Shown: positions 1-6,794, counted from the first letter of the stretch. The stretch is 9,193 nucleotides of DNA from Clostridiales bacterium UBA6330 (GCA_002438075.1 DJSQ01000242.1:1-9193), one strand, 5' to 3'. Translations and numbers: made by a program. Notes: generated by a model not told the origin, from the letters alone.

Positions 1-54
1 CTTAGGGGACTTCTCCTTAAGAAGTCCCCTAAGTGGGGCTTGGGGCAAAGCCCC
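1..54 (-). repeat. Two adjacent hairpins after the regulator gene
   Basis: Bases 1-14 (CTTAGGGGACTTCT) and 20-33 are perfect reverse complements with a 5-base loop. A second hairpin pairs 35-41 (GGGGCTT) with 48-54 (AAGCCCC); an alternative pairing is GGGGC 42-46 with GCCCC 50-54. They begin 9 bases past the stop of the leftward regulator gene, so they could end its transcript. The T-run that would prove a rho-independent terminator would lie outside the window. The strength and tidy structure also fit a dispersed intergenic repeat. I cannot tell these apart from one copy. Confidence 0.6.
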
Positions 55-63
55 GAGGTCTTC

Positions 64-831
64 CTACCTCCGCCCAATCGTCACACGGAATTGCCCGGGC
101 GCCATGTGGAAGCGCTTGCGGAAGGCGTTGGAGAAGTAGAATTGGTTCGCGTAACCGCAACGGGTCGCAATTTCCTGAATGGATTCGTTTGTTTCGAGAA
201 GTAAATACTTCGCGTGCTGCATCCGAAGCGTGAAAACCATCTCGGAGGGCGTGCAGTGTAGCTCGTTCCGAAACTTCCATATCAAACCCGTGTTGGAAAG
301 GTGAACCGCATCGGCAATGTCGGGGATGCGGATTACCTCGGAGAGATGCGCGTTGATGTAGCGGAGCGCTTTGGAAATGATCGGGTCCGCCTTCTTTCCA
401 AACGGCGCGTCGTGCGGTCGGTAAAGCCAGTTTTCCAATAGAATCTGCTCCAGAATCCGACGGTATACCTCGCCAACCTCCTCCTCGGGCGTGAACTGCA
501 ACAGGTCCAACTCCTCAATGATGTGCCGAACGTGGTCGTGCGGAAGATTCAACACCCCCGCCACCGCCGCAGAAAGCCACGGACACTCCGCCGAAACAAA
601 GAAGCCCAGCTGGTGGAAGGAGAGCGGCTCCAGAACCTCGCGGTGGAAAATCAGATTGCCCGGGAACAGAACAATCTCGTCCTCCCGCGCAACGAACTCC
701 GAATCCTCGATTTGGCAACGGAAGGAGCCCTTTTTCAGAATCAGAACCGTGCTCCATTTCCGCGAACCGTGCCGCAATTCAAACGACGTGCAGTTCCGCG
801 ACGTGTTGTAAAAAATGACATCCGTATACAC
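64..831 (-). CDS. AraC-family transcriptional regulator (cupin + double HTH)
   Basis: Cytoplasmic DNA-binding regulator of 255 residues with the chosen start. Residues ~22-78 look like the cupin-type AraC ligand-binding domain (strand-rich, with ...LFPGN...FHRE). Residues ~147-249 form the AraC DNA-binding domain: first helix-turn-helix ~169-191 (IPDIADAVHLSNTG...), second ~217-241, including the family signature GYANQFYFSNAFRKRF followed by APGQFR. The frame can be extended to a GTG at 868-870, but that codon sits at the predicted transcription start of a perfect promoter (876-904) and its upstream AGAGG touches the start codon. The GTG at 829-831 has AGGAG (839-843) with a 7-base spacer, so I prefer it. 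The gene is divergent from the five-gene operon, the usual layout for a regulator of its neighbour. The ligand is unknown; AraC members with cupin domains often sense sugars or other small metabolites. The family call is firm and the target is inferred. Confidence 0.93.
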   Translation of the reverse strand: MYTDVIFYNTSRNCTSFELRHGSRKWSTVLILKKGSFRCQIEDSEFVAREDEIVLFPGNLIFHREVLEPLSFHQLGFFVSAECPWLSAAVAGVLNLPHDHVRHIIEELDLLQFTPEEEVGEVYRRILEQILLENWLYRPHDAPFGKKADPIISKALRYINAHLSEVIRIPDIADAVHLSNTGLIWKFRNELHCTPSEMVFTLRMQHAKYLLLETNESIQEIATRCGYANQFYFSNAFRKRFHMAPGQFRVTIGRR

Positions 832-838
832 CGCTTCG

Positions 839-843
839 CTCCT
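839..843 (-). promoter_or_regulatory. Ribosome binding site deciding the regulator start
   Basis: AGGAG read on the minus strand, 7 bases before the GTG at 831-829. It lies within the predicted 5' leader (transcription start near 869), whereas the longer-frame GTG at 870-868 would be leaderless. This is the main reason for the shorter protein. Confidence 0.7.
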
Positions 844-875
844 GTTAAAAAATGTAAGTGCGCATTTCACCCTCT

Positions 876-904
876 ATTATAGCATGAAAAGACGCTTTTG
901 TCAA
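876..904 (-). promoter_or_regulatory. Consensus sigma-70/sigma-A promoter of the AraC regulator
   Basis: On the minus strand, TTGACA (904-899) and TATAAT (881-876) are separated by exactly 17 bases: a 12/12 match to the housekeeping consensus. Initiation is expected near base 869, giving a leader of about 38 bases before the GTG at 831. Such a strong core promoter suggests the regulator is made constitutively or is held down by a repressor, possibly itself. Confidence 0.85.
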
Positions 905-944
905 TGTCGACCGAAAAAAAGCGTGAAATTTCCTACTTTTGGGC

Positions 945-973
945 AATCGGATCAGAATCCGATTCCTTTTTTT
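945..973 (+). promoter_or_regulatory. 8-bp dyad followed by T7 in the divergent control region
   Basis: AATCGGAT (945-952) and ATCCGATT (957-964) are perfect inverted arms around a 4-base centre, followed by CC and seven T (967-973). Read rightward it has the form of a small rho-independent terminator, yet no rightward gene precedes it. Its place between the two divergent promoters makes an operator at least as likely. Part of it recurs downstream: AATCGGA at 979-985, and TCAGACTCCG at 997-1006 compared with TCAGAATCCG at 952-961. Operator and terminator readings are both inference. Confidence 0.5.
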
Positions 974-1033
974 ATGAAAATCGGACGGGCATCGCTTCAG
1001 ACTCCGTTGAAATACTGAAAAATATTATAAAGA

Positions 1034-1059
1034 TTCTGTAAATATGTGTATGTACAGAA
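1034..1059 (+). promoter_or_regulatory. Dyad over the operon -35 region (candidate operator)
   Basis: TTCTGTA (1034-1040) and TACAGAA (1053-1059) are perfect inverted repeats around a 12-base AT-rich centre. The right arm covers the -35 position (1051-1056) of the operon promoter, so a dimeric protein bound here would directly affect RNA polymerase. Which protein binds is unknown; the divergent AraC regulator is the obvious candidate. Confidence 0.45.
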
Positions 1060-1079
1060 AAGTCGCGCTGTGGTATAAT
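1051..1079 (+). promoter_or_regulatory. Extended -10 promoter of the five-gene operon
   Basis: A perfect TATAAT (1074-1079) is preceded by TGG (1071-1073), giving the extended -10 motif TGnTATAAT. A poor -35, TGTACA (4 of 6 consensus bases), sits at 1051-1056 with a 17-base spacer. A weak -35 with a good extended -10 suits an activator-dependent promoter, as AraC proteins often serve. Initiation near 1086 gives a leader of about 49 bases and rules out the frame's earlier ATG at 1078, which overlaps the -10 box. Confidence 0.7.
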
Positions 1080-1134
1080 GAGGGCAGACGGAATCGGAGC
1101 CCGAACGAGGCGCTCCGAGAGACGGGAGGAGAAG

Positions 1135-2955
1135 ATGAAACCAAAATCAGAGAACTGCCGCACGCTGTCCTGCGACCTCTGCGTGGTCGGCGGCGGATTG
1201 GCGGGGACTTTTGCCGCAATCTCGGCGGCGCGCCACGGCGCAAGCGTTGTCCTGCTTCAGGACCGCCCCATGCTCGGCGGCAACGCATCCTCCGAAATTC
1301 GGATGTGGGTGCGCGGCGCAACGGGTCCGTTCGACCGCGAATCGGGACTGATCTCGGAATATGAGGAAGCAATCATCCACGGCAACCCCGACCTTTCCCC
1401 GTGCGTCAGCGATGCCATCCTCTATGATATGGCAACGAGGGAAAAAAACCTCACGCTCCTGCTCAATACCACCTGCGTGGACGCGGAGTGCGACGGCAAA
1501 CGCATTCGGAGCGTTACGGCGTGGCAGCTGACCACCTATACATGGATTACCGTCCGCGCAGCCCTCTTTGCCGATTGCTCGGGCGACAGCATCCTCGCCC
1601 CGCTCACGGGCGCGGAGTACCGCCACGGCAGGGAAGCGAAAGCCGAATACGGCGAAAGCCTCGCGCAGGAGACCGCAGACAGCCGCACCATGGGAATGTC
1701 GCTTATTCTGGCGGCAAGGGAGACCGACCACGCGGTCCCGTTCACTCCGCCGCCGTTTGCAAACGTTTACGAGACCGATGAGGCGTTTGATATGGACGCG
1801 GGCGAGAGCCTCCATGCCCAGATACGCGACCATCGGGTCGGCACGAGCGGCTGTAACCTCTGGTGGGTCGAGTTGGGCGGCGATCTGGATACCGTTGCCG
1901 ACGCGGACCGCATCCGCGAAGAATTACTGCCCTGCATTTACGGGGTCTGGGACCATGTGAAGAACCGCGGTGACCACGGCATGGAGAACTGGGAGCTGGA
2001 ATGGGTCGGTTGCCTGCCCGGGAAGCGCGAATCGCGCCGCTATGTCGGTCCGTATGTCATGACCGAGCAGGATGTGCTGTCGGGCGGACATTTTGCGGAC
2101 GAAATCGCCTATGGCGGCTGGGCGCTGGACGACCATAACCCCTACGGCATGAAGCGGAACGGCGCGAGCAATACCGCCTCACATATGATTCCCGTCAAGG
2201 AGATTTACGGCATCCCGTACCGCACCCTTTACTCGCGGAATATCGAGAACCTGACCTTTGCGGGGCGGAATATCAGCGTGACGCACGTCTGCCTTTCCTC
2301 CACGCGCGTGATGGCAACCTGCGCCCTGCTCGGGCAGGCGTGCGGGACTGCGGCGGCGGTGGCGGTCCGACACGGGTGCCTGCCTGCGGAGGTGTCGGCA
2401 AGCTACATCGGAGAGGTGCAGGAAATGCTCCTGACCGATGGCGTGTTCCTCCCGCATATTCCGAACAGGGTTGGGGACACCGTGCGGGCGGCAAGGCTGA
2501 ATCGGACGGACGCGGAGCGGGAGATACTCCTGAACGGTTGGGAGCGCCCGCGCACGGCGGCGGACGAGAACAGCATCCCGTGGCGCACGGGCGAGCGGCT
2601 GACCCTTGAGTGGGACGAACCGCAGGACTTGGGCGACCTGCGCCTGCGGTTTGACCCCGACTACAGCCGCGCGAGCATTTCGGTCAACCGAAAAATGCGG
2701 GTCTTTTGCATGAAGCTGCATACGGGGTTGGATTTCCGCCCCGTGCGGGTTGCGGCAACGCTCCCGCGTGAGCTGGCGGTCTATGCGGACGGCGAGGAGG
2801 TGGCGCGTGTGCGGGAGAATTTCCACGCACTGGTCCGTCTGCCCGTCCGCCGCAGGGCAAAGCGCGTGTCGGTGGAATTGGTCGGCACGCACGGAAACGA
2901 GGAGATCAGGCTGTTCGCAGTCGATCTGATAAATGAAAAAGGAGAGAAGCTATGA
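1135..2955 (+). CDS. FAD-dependent oxidoreductase (PF12831-like)
   Basis: Predicted cytoplasmic flavoprotein of 606 residues with no signal peptide. Residues ~13-43 form the Rossmann dinucleotide fold (CDLCVVGGGLAG..., GxGxxG at 19-24). They are followed by LGGNASSE at 47-54, the glycine-rich continuation typical of the FAD_oxidored family. ADCSGD at 146-151 and FAGRNIS at 375-381 match further FAD-contact motifs, and a small-residue helix follows at ~391-413. Residues ~480-606 are strand-rich and look like an added beta-sandwich (galactose-binding-like) domain; this is a weak call. The start is the ATG behind GGGAGGAGAAG (SD 1124-1131), because the earlier in-frame ATG at 1078 lies in the promoter. 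The stop overlaps the next start by 4 bases (ATGA), implying translational coupling. The family is common in carbohydrate-utilisation loci, but the substrate is usually unknown. Oxidation of a sugar or glycoside is inferred from context only. Confidence 0.88.
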   Translation: MKPKSENCRTLSCDLCVVGGGLAGTFAAISAARHGASVVLLQDRPMLGGNASSEIRMWVRGATGPFDRESGLISEYEEAIIHGNPDLSPCVSDAILYDMATREKNLTLLLNTTCVDAECDGKRIRSVTAWQLTTYTWITVRAALFADCSGDSILAPLTGAEYRHGREAKAEYGESLAQETADSRTMGMSLILAARETDHAVPFTPPPFANVYETDEAFDMDAGESLHAQIRDHRVGTSGCNLWWVELGGDLDTVADADRIREELLPCIYGVWDHVKNRGDHGMENWELEWVGCLPGKRESRRYVGPYVMTEQDVLSGGHFADEIAYGGWALDDHNPYGMKRNGASNTASHMIPVKEIYGIPYRTLYSRNIENLTFAGRNISVTHVCLSSTRVMATCALLGQACGTAAAVAVRHGCLPAEVSASYIGEVQEMLLTDGVFLPHIPNRVGDTVRAARLNRTDAEREILLNGWERPRTAADENSIPWRTGERLTLEWDEPQDLGDLRLRFDPDYSRASISVNRKMRVFCMKLHTGLDFRPVRVAATLPRELAVYADGEEVARVRENFHALVRLPVRRRAKRVSVELVGTHGNEEIRLFAVDLINEKGEKL

Positions 2956-4439
2956 AGAAAACGGGTTTGATCTGTCTTTTGCTGGCGTTTGCGATGCTCC
3001 TCGGCGGCTTGGTTGGGTGCGGGAACAAGACCCCCGCCAACGAGGATAGCGGAACCGAGCCGCCCGCCACGACCGCAGAGGTCACGGGGGACCCCACGAT
3101 AGCGGATACGCTGGCGCCAAGCTACAACTTTGATGCGGACTATCGGATTCTGGTACGCGAGGTCTACAAATACGAGTTTGACGACAGCAACGAATTGGGC
3201 GGAACTGCGGTTGAGAGCGCGATCTATTCCCGCAACAAGGCGGTGGAACAGCGCGCCAATGTTTCGGTTCTGCTGGAAACTTTCAACGGGGACTGGAAGG
3301 ACTGGACCGATGGCTCGGTTGCAACCCTGCTCCGCAACAACTTCAACGCCAACAAGAGCGCCTACGACCTGATTGCCGCGCACTCGGTCTACCTCTCGGA
3401 AATGGCGCTGGAGGGCATCGGAATGGACCTTTCGGAGGCACCGAACGTCGACCTCTCCAAAAAGTGGTGGTCGAACGGCTTCTATCGGGAGAGCAACTAC
3501 AACGGCGCGGCGTATTTCATGGTGGGAGATATCTGCCTGACGCTGTACGAATTCATTCAGGTCATCTTCTTCAACGAGGACTGGCTGAGAGACCTTGACG
3601 ACAGCCTTGACCTTTACACCATGGTGGACAACGGGAAATGGACCTTTGAGGAGCTGAAGCGCTACACCGCGCTTGTGACCACCGACCCGACTGCGGGCGA
3701 GGACGATGCAATTTACGGCTTTCTTTCCAACGGGCATTGCCACCGCGCCATTGCAACGGCGTTTGACGTGAATCTGCTCCCTGTCGGGGAGGACGGCAAG
3801 CGGACCTGCCTGCGGGCGGTCCCCGAATCGGAGGAAAAGAAGCTACAGGGCTATATCGACTGGTTCAAGGATACCGCCGAAACCTACGGAAACGAAAAGG
3901 TGGCGGACACAAACAAGATGTTTGCATCGCGCAGGACGCTGTTTTATGCCAACCGTCTGGGCGAGGCAATCAACATCAAGTCAATCATGACCGATGATTA
4001 CGGCGTTCTGCCGTTCCCGAAATATTCGGTGGACCAGCTGTCCTATCGCTCCTGCGGACGGGATACGATGTCGGTTGCGATGATTCCCGCAAACGTGGCG
4101 GATCGGGAAATGGCGGGGACCGTGCTGGAGCTGATGTGCATGGAAAGTCGCTTCCTTGTTACCGATACCTACTACGAATCGGCACTGAAAACGCGGGCAT
4201 TCAACGACCCCAAGTGCCGCGGAATGCTGGACCTGATTCTCGAATCCATGAACCCGACCTTTTACACCATCTATAACTCGGTGCTGAACTATCCCGCGTC
4301 CCTCTTGGGCAACGTGGTGCAGAACGGCAAAAAGCTACAGTTCGCCACCGAGTATCAACGCCTGCGTCCCGAATACGTTGCGGGGTTGACCAACCTCTAT
4401 GAAAAGCTCGATGCACTCGCGGCGAAAAAGGCGGCATGA
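2952..4439 (+). CDS. Extracellular solute-binding lipoprotein (family 1-like)
   Basis: Surface lipoprotein of 495 residues. The signal peptide has a KK n-region, a leucine-rich core and the lipobox LVGC, so the mature protein starts at Cys23. A Ser/Thr/Pro/Glu-rich tether follows (~27-50). The body carries features of ABC sugar-binding proteins: NYNGAAYFMVGD near the first third, an aromatic/acid-rich face (VIFFNEDWL), the segment NGKWTFEELKRYTALVT, and a late hinge-like YGVLPFPK region. This class normally feeds an ABC permease, but no permease or ATPase gene is in the window, so it may use a shared transporter or act as a surface receptor. GGAGAG at 2941-2946 serves as ribosome site, and the ATG overlaps the preceding TGA by 4 bases. 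The lipoprotein and solute-binding class are well supported; the ligand is unknown. Confidence 0.85.
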   Translation: MKKTGLICLLLAFAMLLGGLVGCGNKTPANEDSGTEPPATTAEVTGDPTIADTLAPSYNFDADYRILVREVYKYEFDDSNELGGTAVESAIYSRNKAVEQRANVSVLLETFNGDWKDWTDGSVATLLRNNFNANKSAYDLIAAHSVYLSEMALEGIGMDLSEAPNVDLSKKWWSNGFYRESNYNGAAYFMVGDICLTLYEFIQVIFFNEDWLRDLDDSLDLYTMVDNGKWTFEELKRYTALVTTDPTAGEDDAIYGFLSNGHCHRAIATAFDVNLLPVGEDGKRTCLRAVPESEEKKLQGYIDWFKDTAETYGNEKVADTNKMFASRRTLFYANRLGEAINIKSIMTDDYGVLPFPKYSVDQLSYRSCGRDTMSVAMIPANVADREMAGTVLELMCMESRFLVTDTYYESALKTRAFNDPKCRGMLDLILESMNPTFYTIYNSVLNYPASLLGNVVQNGKKLQFATEYQRLRPEYVAGLTNLYEKLDALAAKKAA

Positions 4440-4450
4440 CCTCAGATAAC

Positions 4451-4472
4451 CTTGCGGGTATCCCTCCGCAAA
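4451..4472 (+). other. Small mRNA hairpin in the 75-base gap of the operon
   Basis: TTGCGG (4452-4457) and CCGCAA (4466-4471) are inverted arms around 8 bases. No T-run follows, so it is not a convincing terminator. It could protect a processed mRNA end or adjust the ratio of the solute-binding protein to the next gene. It is short enough to be chance. Confidence 0.3.
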
Positions 4473-4514
4473 GCTATAAAGTCCTAAAAATTACAAAAAG
4501 GAGAGCTTGAAAAC

Positions 4515-6635
4515 ATGAAGAAACGAATCCTGTCCTTCGCAATCGCAACCCTTCTGCTCCTGCTCGCAATGCCCATTGGCGGCGTTATCGCGTGGGAAGC
4601 ACCAACCGCGGGGTATACGAACACCTCCGAGCTGTTCAACCCCGAGCTTGGAACCGTTTACGCAACCAAAGGAACCCCCACGCTCGGCACGGGGAGCATG
4701 GAGGGCTGGAAGGATGCGTATTCCTTCACCGTCAGAACGCTTTACAAAGCGGGCGGGTCCGATGACAACGGCATGGACGTCAAAATCGGCGGTACCGCCT
4801 ACAAGCTGTATTATACCTACATTGTATACTATGTGATGTGGGACGAAAGCAATCTTTACATTTTGGAAAACCGTCCGTATGATACGATTCAGTATGTTGA
4901 AAATCCTGCCGGAAACTACAACTGGGGAAACTGGAATGGCGGCGGAATCGATATGACCTGCTTCCGTCTGGTGCTCCCGACCGAGGTGGATGCGGAGAAC
5001 AACAAATACGGCGCGGATAATCTGGTTTTCGTCGGAACGGGCGTTCAGGAAACCGACGCGGCGGAAACGGTTAAGGCTTCCGTTGTGGAAGGCAACGTTG
5101 CAAAGTTTGACGGAACCGGAACGAAGCAAACCAAGGAGAACTATTCCGATTATCTCGGGAAATTTTCAGCGGTGCAGTCCAAGACCACCCGCACTGCGCA
5201 CGGCTTCTATACCGAGACCGCAATCCCGTGGAGCATTCTGGATGATTTCGATCAGGCAGACTTCGTTGCCGAAAGCGGCAAAACGATGGGGATTGGGCTG
5301 AACATCAATGCCAACAACGCAAACTGTGACGATTTTGCGGGTGCAAGTGAAGTGACGAATTTCCGCCCGCTGAAGCTGACCGAGGAGAACCCGACAGCGG
5401 CTTACATCGAGCCGGATTTCAGCTGGTATGACGATGCTTCCGGTGACAAAACCGAATTCGTTCTGGAGGACGAGGCGGACCTGATGGGACTGAATGTCAT
5501 GATGTCCTACGGAATCGAAGAAAAGCACAAAAAGGTAACGAACAGCAACAACCATCTCAAGGAGCTGTATCCGCTCTGCACGCAGGGGCACTGGGGTGGA
5601 AGAAGCAATGTTCTGCTGAACGGCAGAACGGTAAAGCTTGCAAAGGATATGGACCTGAATGTCGGCTGGCTTGCGGACGGAAGCGGAAAGGCGCTTGCAA
5701 ACGAGTGGGCACCGATTGGGCTTTGGAACGCGACCTTTGACGGTCAGGGACACAGCATCCGAGGCATCAGCACCATCGAAAATCTGCGCTATGTTGCGTA
5801 TCACGGCTTTTTCAGCTATCTGTCTGCGGGCAGCAGTGTCAGGAATCTGACGCTGGAGAACGGAACCGTTCAGACCAAGATAGACAATACAACCCAAACG
5901 GGTGGCGTTGCGGGTGGTATCAGCGGAGAAGGAAAGACCGACGGAATCACAATCTCCAATGTGACCTGCACGCTGAACGTTATCGGACGAAACGCGAGCG
6001 AAAAGGTTGCGGGGATCGTTCCCGTCATCACGGGCGGCGCAGAAGGCATGATTGCAACGCTGGAGAACTGCGCGTTCGGCGGAACGGTTGCCAACAGTGC
6101 AAACAACAACGAATTGGTTGCCGCCATTGCGGTGGATTCGGACGAGGCAAATAAGACTGTCGGACGTTTCCTCAACTGCCGCTACACGGGCACGGAATCG
6201 GTCAGACTGTATCGATATAAGCTGAAAAACACCGCATCCTTCATCGGCGGCAACTATTGCCAGACCTATGTGCAGGAGGACGGCTCAATCAGCCTCCGTC
6301 TGGTTGGTGTGCTCAACGGCAAGAACCTGACCTATACAACCGATGTGCTGGAGAAGGTTGGCTACAATGTCACCGCTGAAACGGCGGAGGGGGTCAGTGC
6401 GGTCCGCGAGATGCGCACGGGCGTGGTTTATAATTCGGTCTATGCCGCAGGGGAGCAGGTCAACGCCTCCGCGCTTGGCGGCGATGTGCTCTATGCGCTG
6501 GTCATCAACGGCATTCCCGCAAGCGGCACCGTGACCTTTACCGTCACCCCGATTTATGAGGATGCAAGCGGAAACGAAATTCAGCCGTTTCCCACGCCGA
6601 TTACCGTAACCGTTACAAACGGTGTGCTTCAGTAA
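4515..6635 (+). CDS. Secreted CBM9-like / GLUG beta-helix-like protein
   Basis: Secreted protein of 706 residues. The signal peptide is MKKRILSF plus a leucine-rich core ending near ...GGVIA (26). There is no lipobox cysteine and no visible C-terminal sortase motif. Residues ~45-290 resemble the carbohydrate-binding family 9-like domain (PF06452): VYYVMWDESNLYILENRPYD, then DMTCFRLVLPTE, then a GFYTETAIPWSIL segment typical of its last strands. Residues ~315-575 resemble GLUG/right-handed beta-helix repeats, with WAPIGLWNATFDGQGHSIRGI near 400-418, then GFFSYLSAGSSVRNLTLENG and a GGVAGGISG turn. Residues ~590-706 form a further beta domain ending in TVTFTVTPIY...TVTVTNG. No catalytic residues are evident, so adhesion or glycan binding outside the cell is inferred. 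AGGAG (4499-4503) lies 11 bases before the ATG, a slightly long spacer. The gene follows the solute-binding protein after 75 bases with no terminator. Confidence 0.8.
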   Translation: MKKRILSFAIATLLLLLAMPIGGVIAWEAPTAGYTNTSELFNPELGTVYATKGTPTLGTGSMEGWKDAYSFTVRTLYKAGGSDDNGMDVKIGGTAYKLYYTYIVYYVMWDESNLYILENRPYDTIQYVENPAGNYNWGNWNGGGIDMTCFRLVLPTEVDAENNKYGADNLVFVGTGVQETDAAETVKASVVEGNVAKFDGTGTKQTKENYSDYLGKFSAVQSKTTRTAHGFYTETAIPWSILDDFDQADFVAESGKTMGIGLNINANNANCDDFAGASEVTNFRPLKLTEENPTAAYIEPDFSWYDDASGDKTEFVLEDEADLMGLNVMMSYGIEEKHKKVTNSNNHLKELYPLCTQGHWGGRSNVLLNGRTVKLAKDMDLNVGWLADGSGKALANEWAPIGLWNATFDGQGHSIRGISTIENLRYVAYHGFFSYLSAGSSVRNLTLENGTVQTKIDNTTQTGGVAGGISGEGKTDGITISNVTCTLNVIGRNASEKVAGIVPVITGGAEGMIATLENCAFGGTVANSANNNELVAAIAVDSDEANKTVGRFLNCRYTGTESVRLYRYKLKNTASFIGGNYCQTYVQEDGSISLRLVGVLNGKNLTYTTDVLEKVGYNVTAETAEGVSAVREMRTGVVYNSVYAAGEQVNASALGGDVLYALVINGIPASGTVTFTVTPIYEDASGNEIQPFPTPITVTVTNGVLQ

Positions 6636-6640
6636 GGAGG
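6634..6640 (+). promoter_or_regulatory. Perfect Shine-Dalgarno site of the 47-residue ORF
   Basis: AAGGAGG overlaps the TAA stop of the preceding gene and sits 6 bases before the ATG at 6647. It is the best ribosome site in the window and the chief evidence that the small ORF is translated. Confidence 0.8.
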
Positions 6641-6646
6641 AACGAT

Positions 6647-6790
6647 ATGAAAAAACAGTATGAACAGCCCATGTCGGTGTTGGTTACGCTTTCGCTCCCC
6701 GATATCCTGACGCTTTCCACCCAAGCAAAGGGAGAGGCGCCGAATGCAACGTGGAGCTTTGCGGATTTTGAAATCGGCGGTCTCGGATAA
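6647..6790 (+). CDS. Small peptide of unknown function (47 residues)
   Basis: Reads MKKQYEQPMSVLVTLSLPDI and ends in WSFADFEIGGLG. The start has a perfect AAGGAGG with a 6-base spacer, and the frame lies 11 bases after the upstream stop and 4 bases before the next lipoprotein ATG, so coupled translation is likely. The sequence has a short basic/polar head (KKQYEQP), an amphipathic or beta-prone middle (SVLVTLSLPDILTLST), a linker, and an acidic, aromatic, glycine-ending tail. It has no signal peptide, transmembrane segment or metal motif. From memory, small proteins of the pattern MKKxYExPxxEVLxLxxxDVLTxS with an acidic aromatic tail occur widely in gut Clostridia, but I cannot verify the relation and know of no function. 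A leader/core-like split invites comparison with peptide precursors, yet no maturation enzyme is recognised here. Translation is well supported; function is unknown. Confidence 0.72.
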   Translation: MKKQYEQPMSVLVTLSLPDILTLSTQAKGEAPNATWSFADFEIGGLG

Positions 6791-6794
6791 GCGC

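Noticed and set aside
832..870. 13-codon N-terminal extension of the AraC regulator from the GTG at 870
   Set aside because: Transcription is predicted to begin at about base 869, and the AGAGG before that GTG has no spacer. A well-spaced AGGAG precedes the GTG at 831.
1007..1031. Second rightward promoter (TTGAAA with TATTAT or TATAAA)
   Set aside because: Spacers of only 10 to 13 bases are too short, and the TGG-TATAAT at 1071-1079 is far better.
1078..1134. Upstream 19-codon extension of the FAD enzyme
   Set aside because: The ATG at 1078 overlaps the TATAAT box of the operon promoter and would not be in the transcript. The ATG at 1135 has GGGAGGAG just upstream.
1147..1833. 228-codon minus-strand frame, with a similar one at 2179-2892
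   Set aside because: Both are opposite the FAD oxidoreductase and rich in Arg/His/Ala as expected from antisense of GC-rich codons. No promoter or ribosome site was seen.
2781..3743. 320-codon minus-strand frame across the FAD enzyme and solute-binding protein genes
   Set aside because: It crosses the junction of two well-supported overlapping genes, has no recognised domain, and looks like a mirror of their codon bias.
4440..4514. Internal terminator between the solute-binding protein and CBM9-like protein genes
   Set aside because: The only dyad (4452-4471) has a 6-bp stem and no following T-run.
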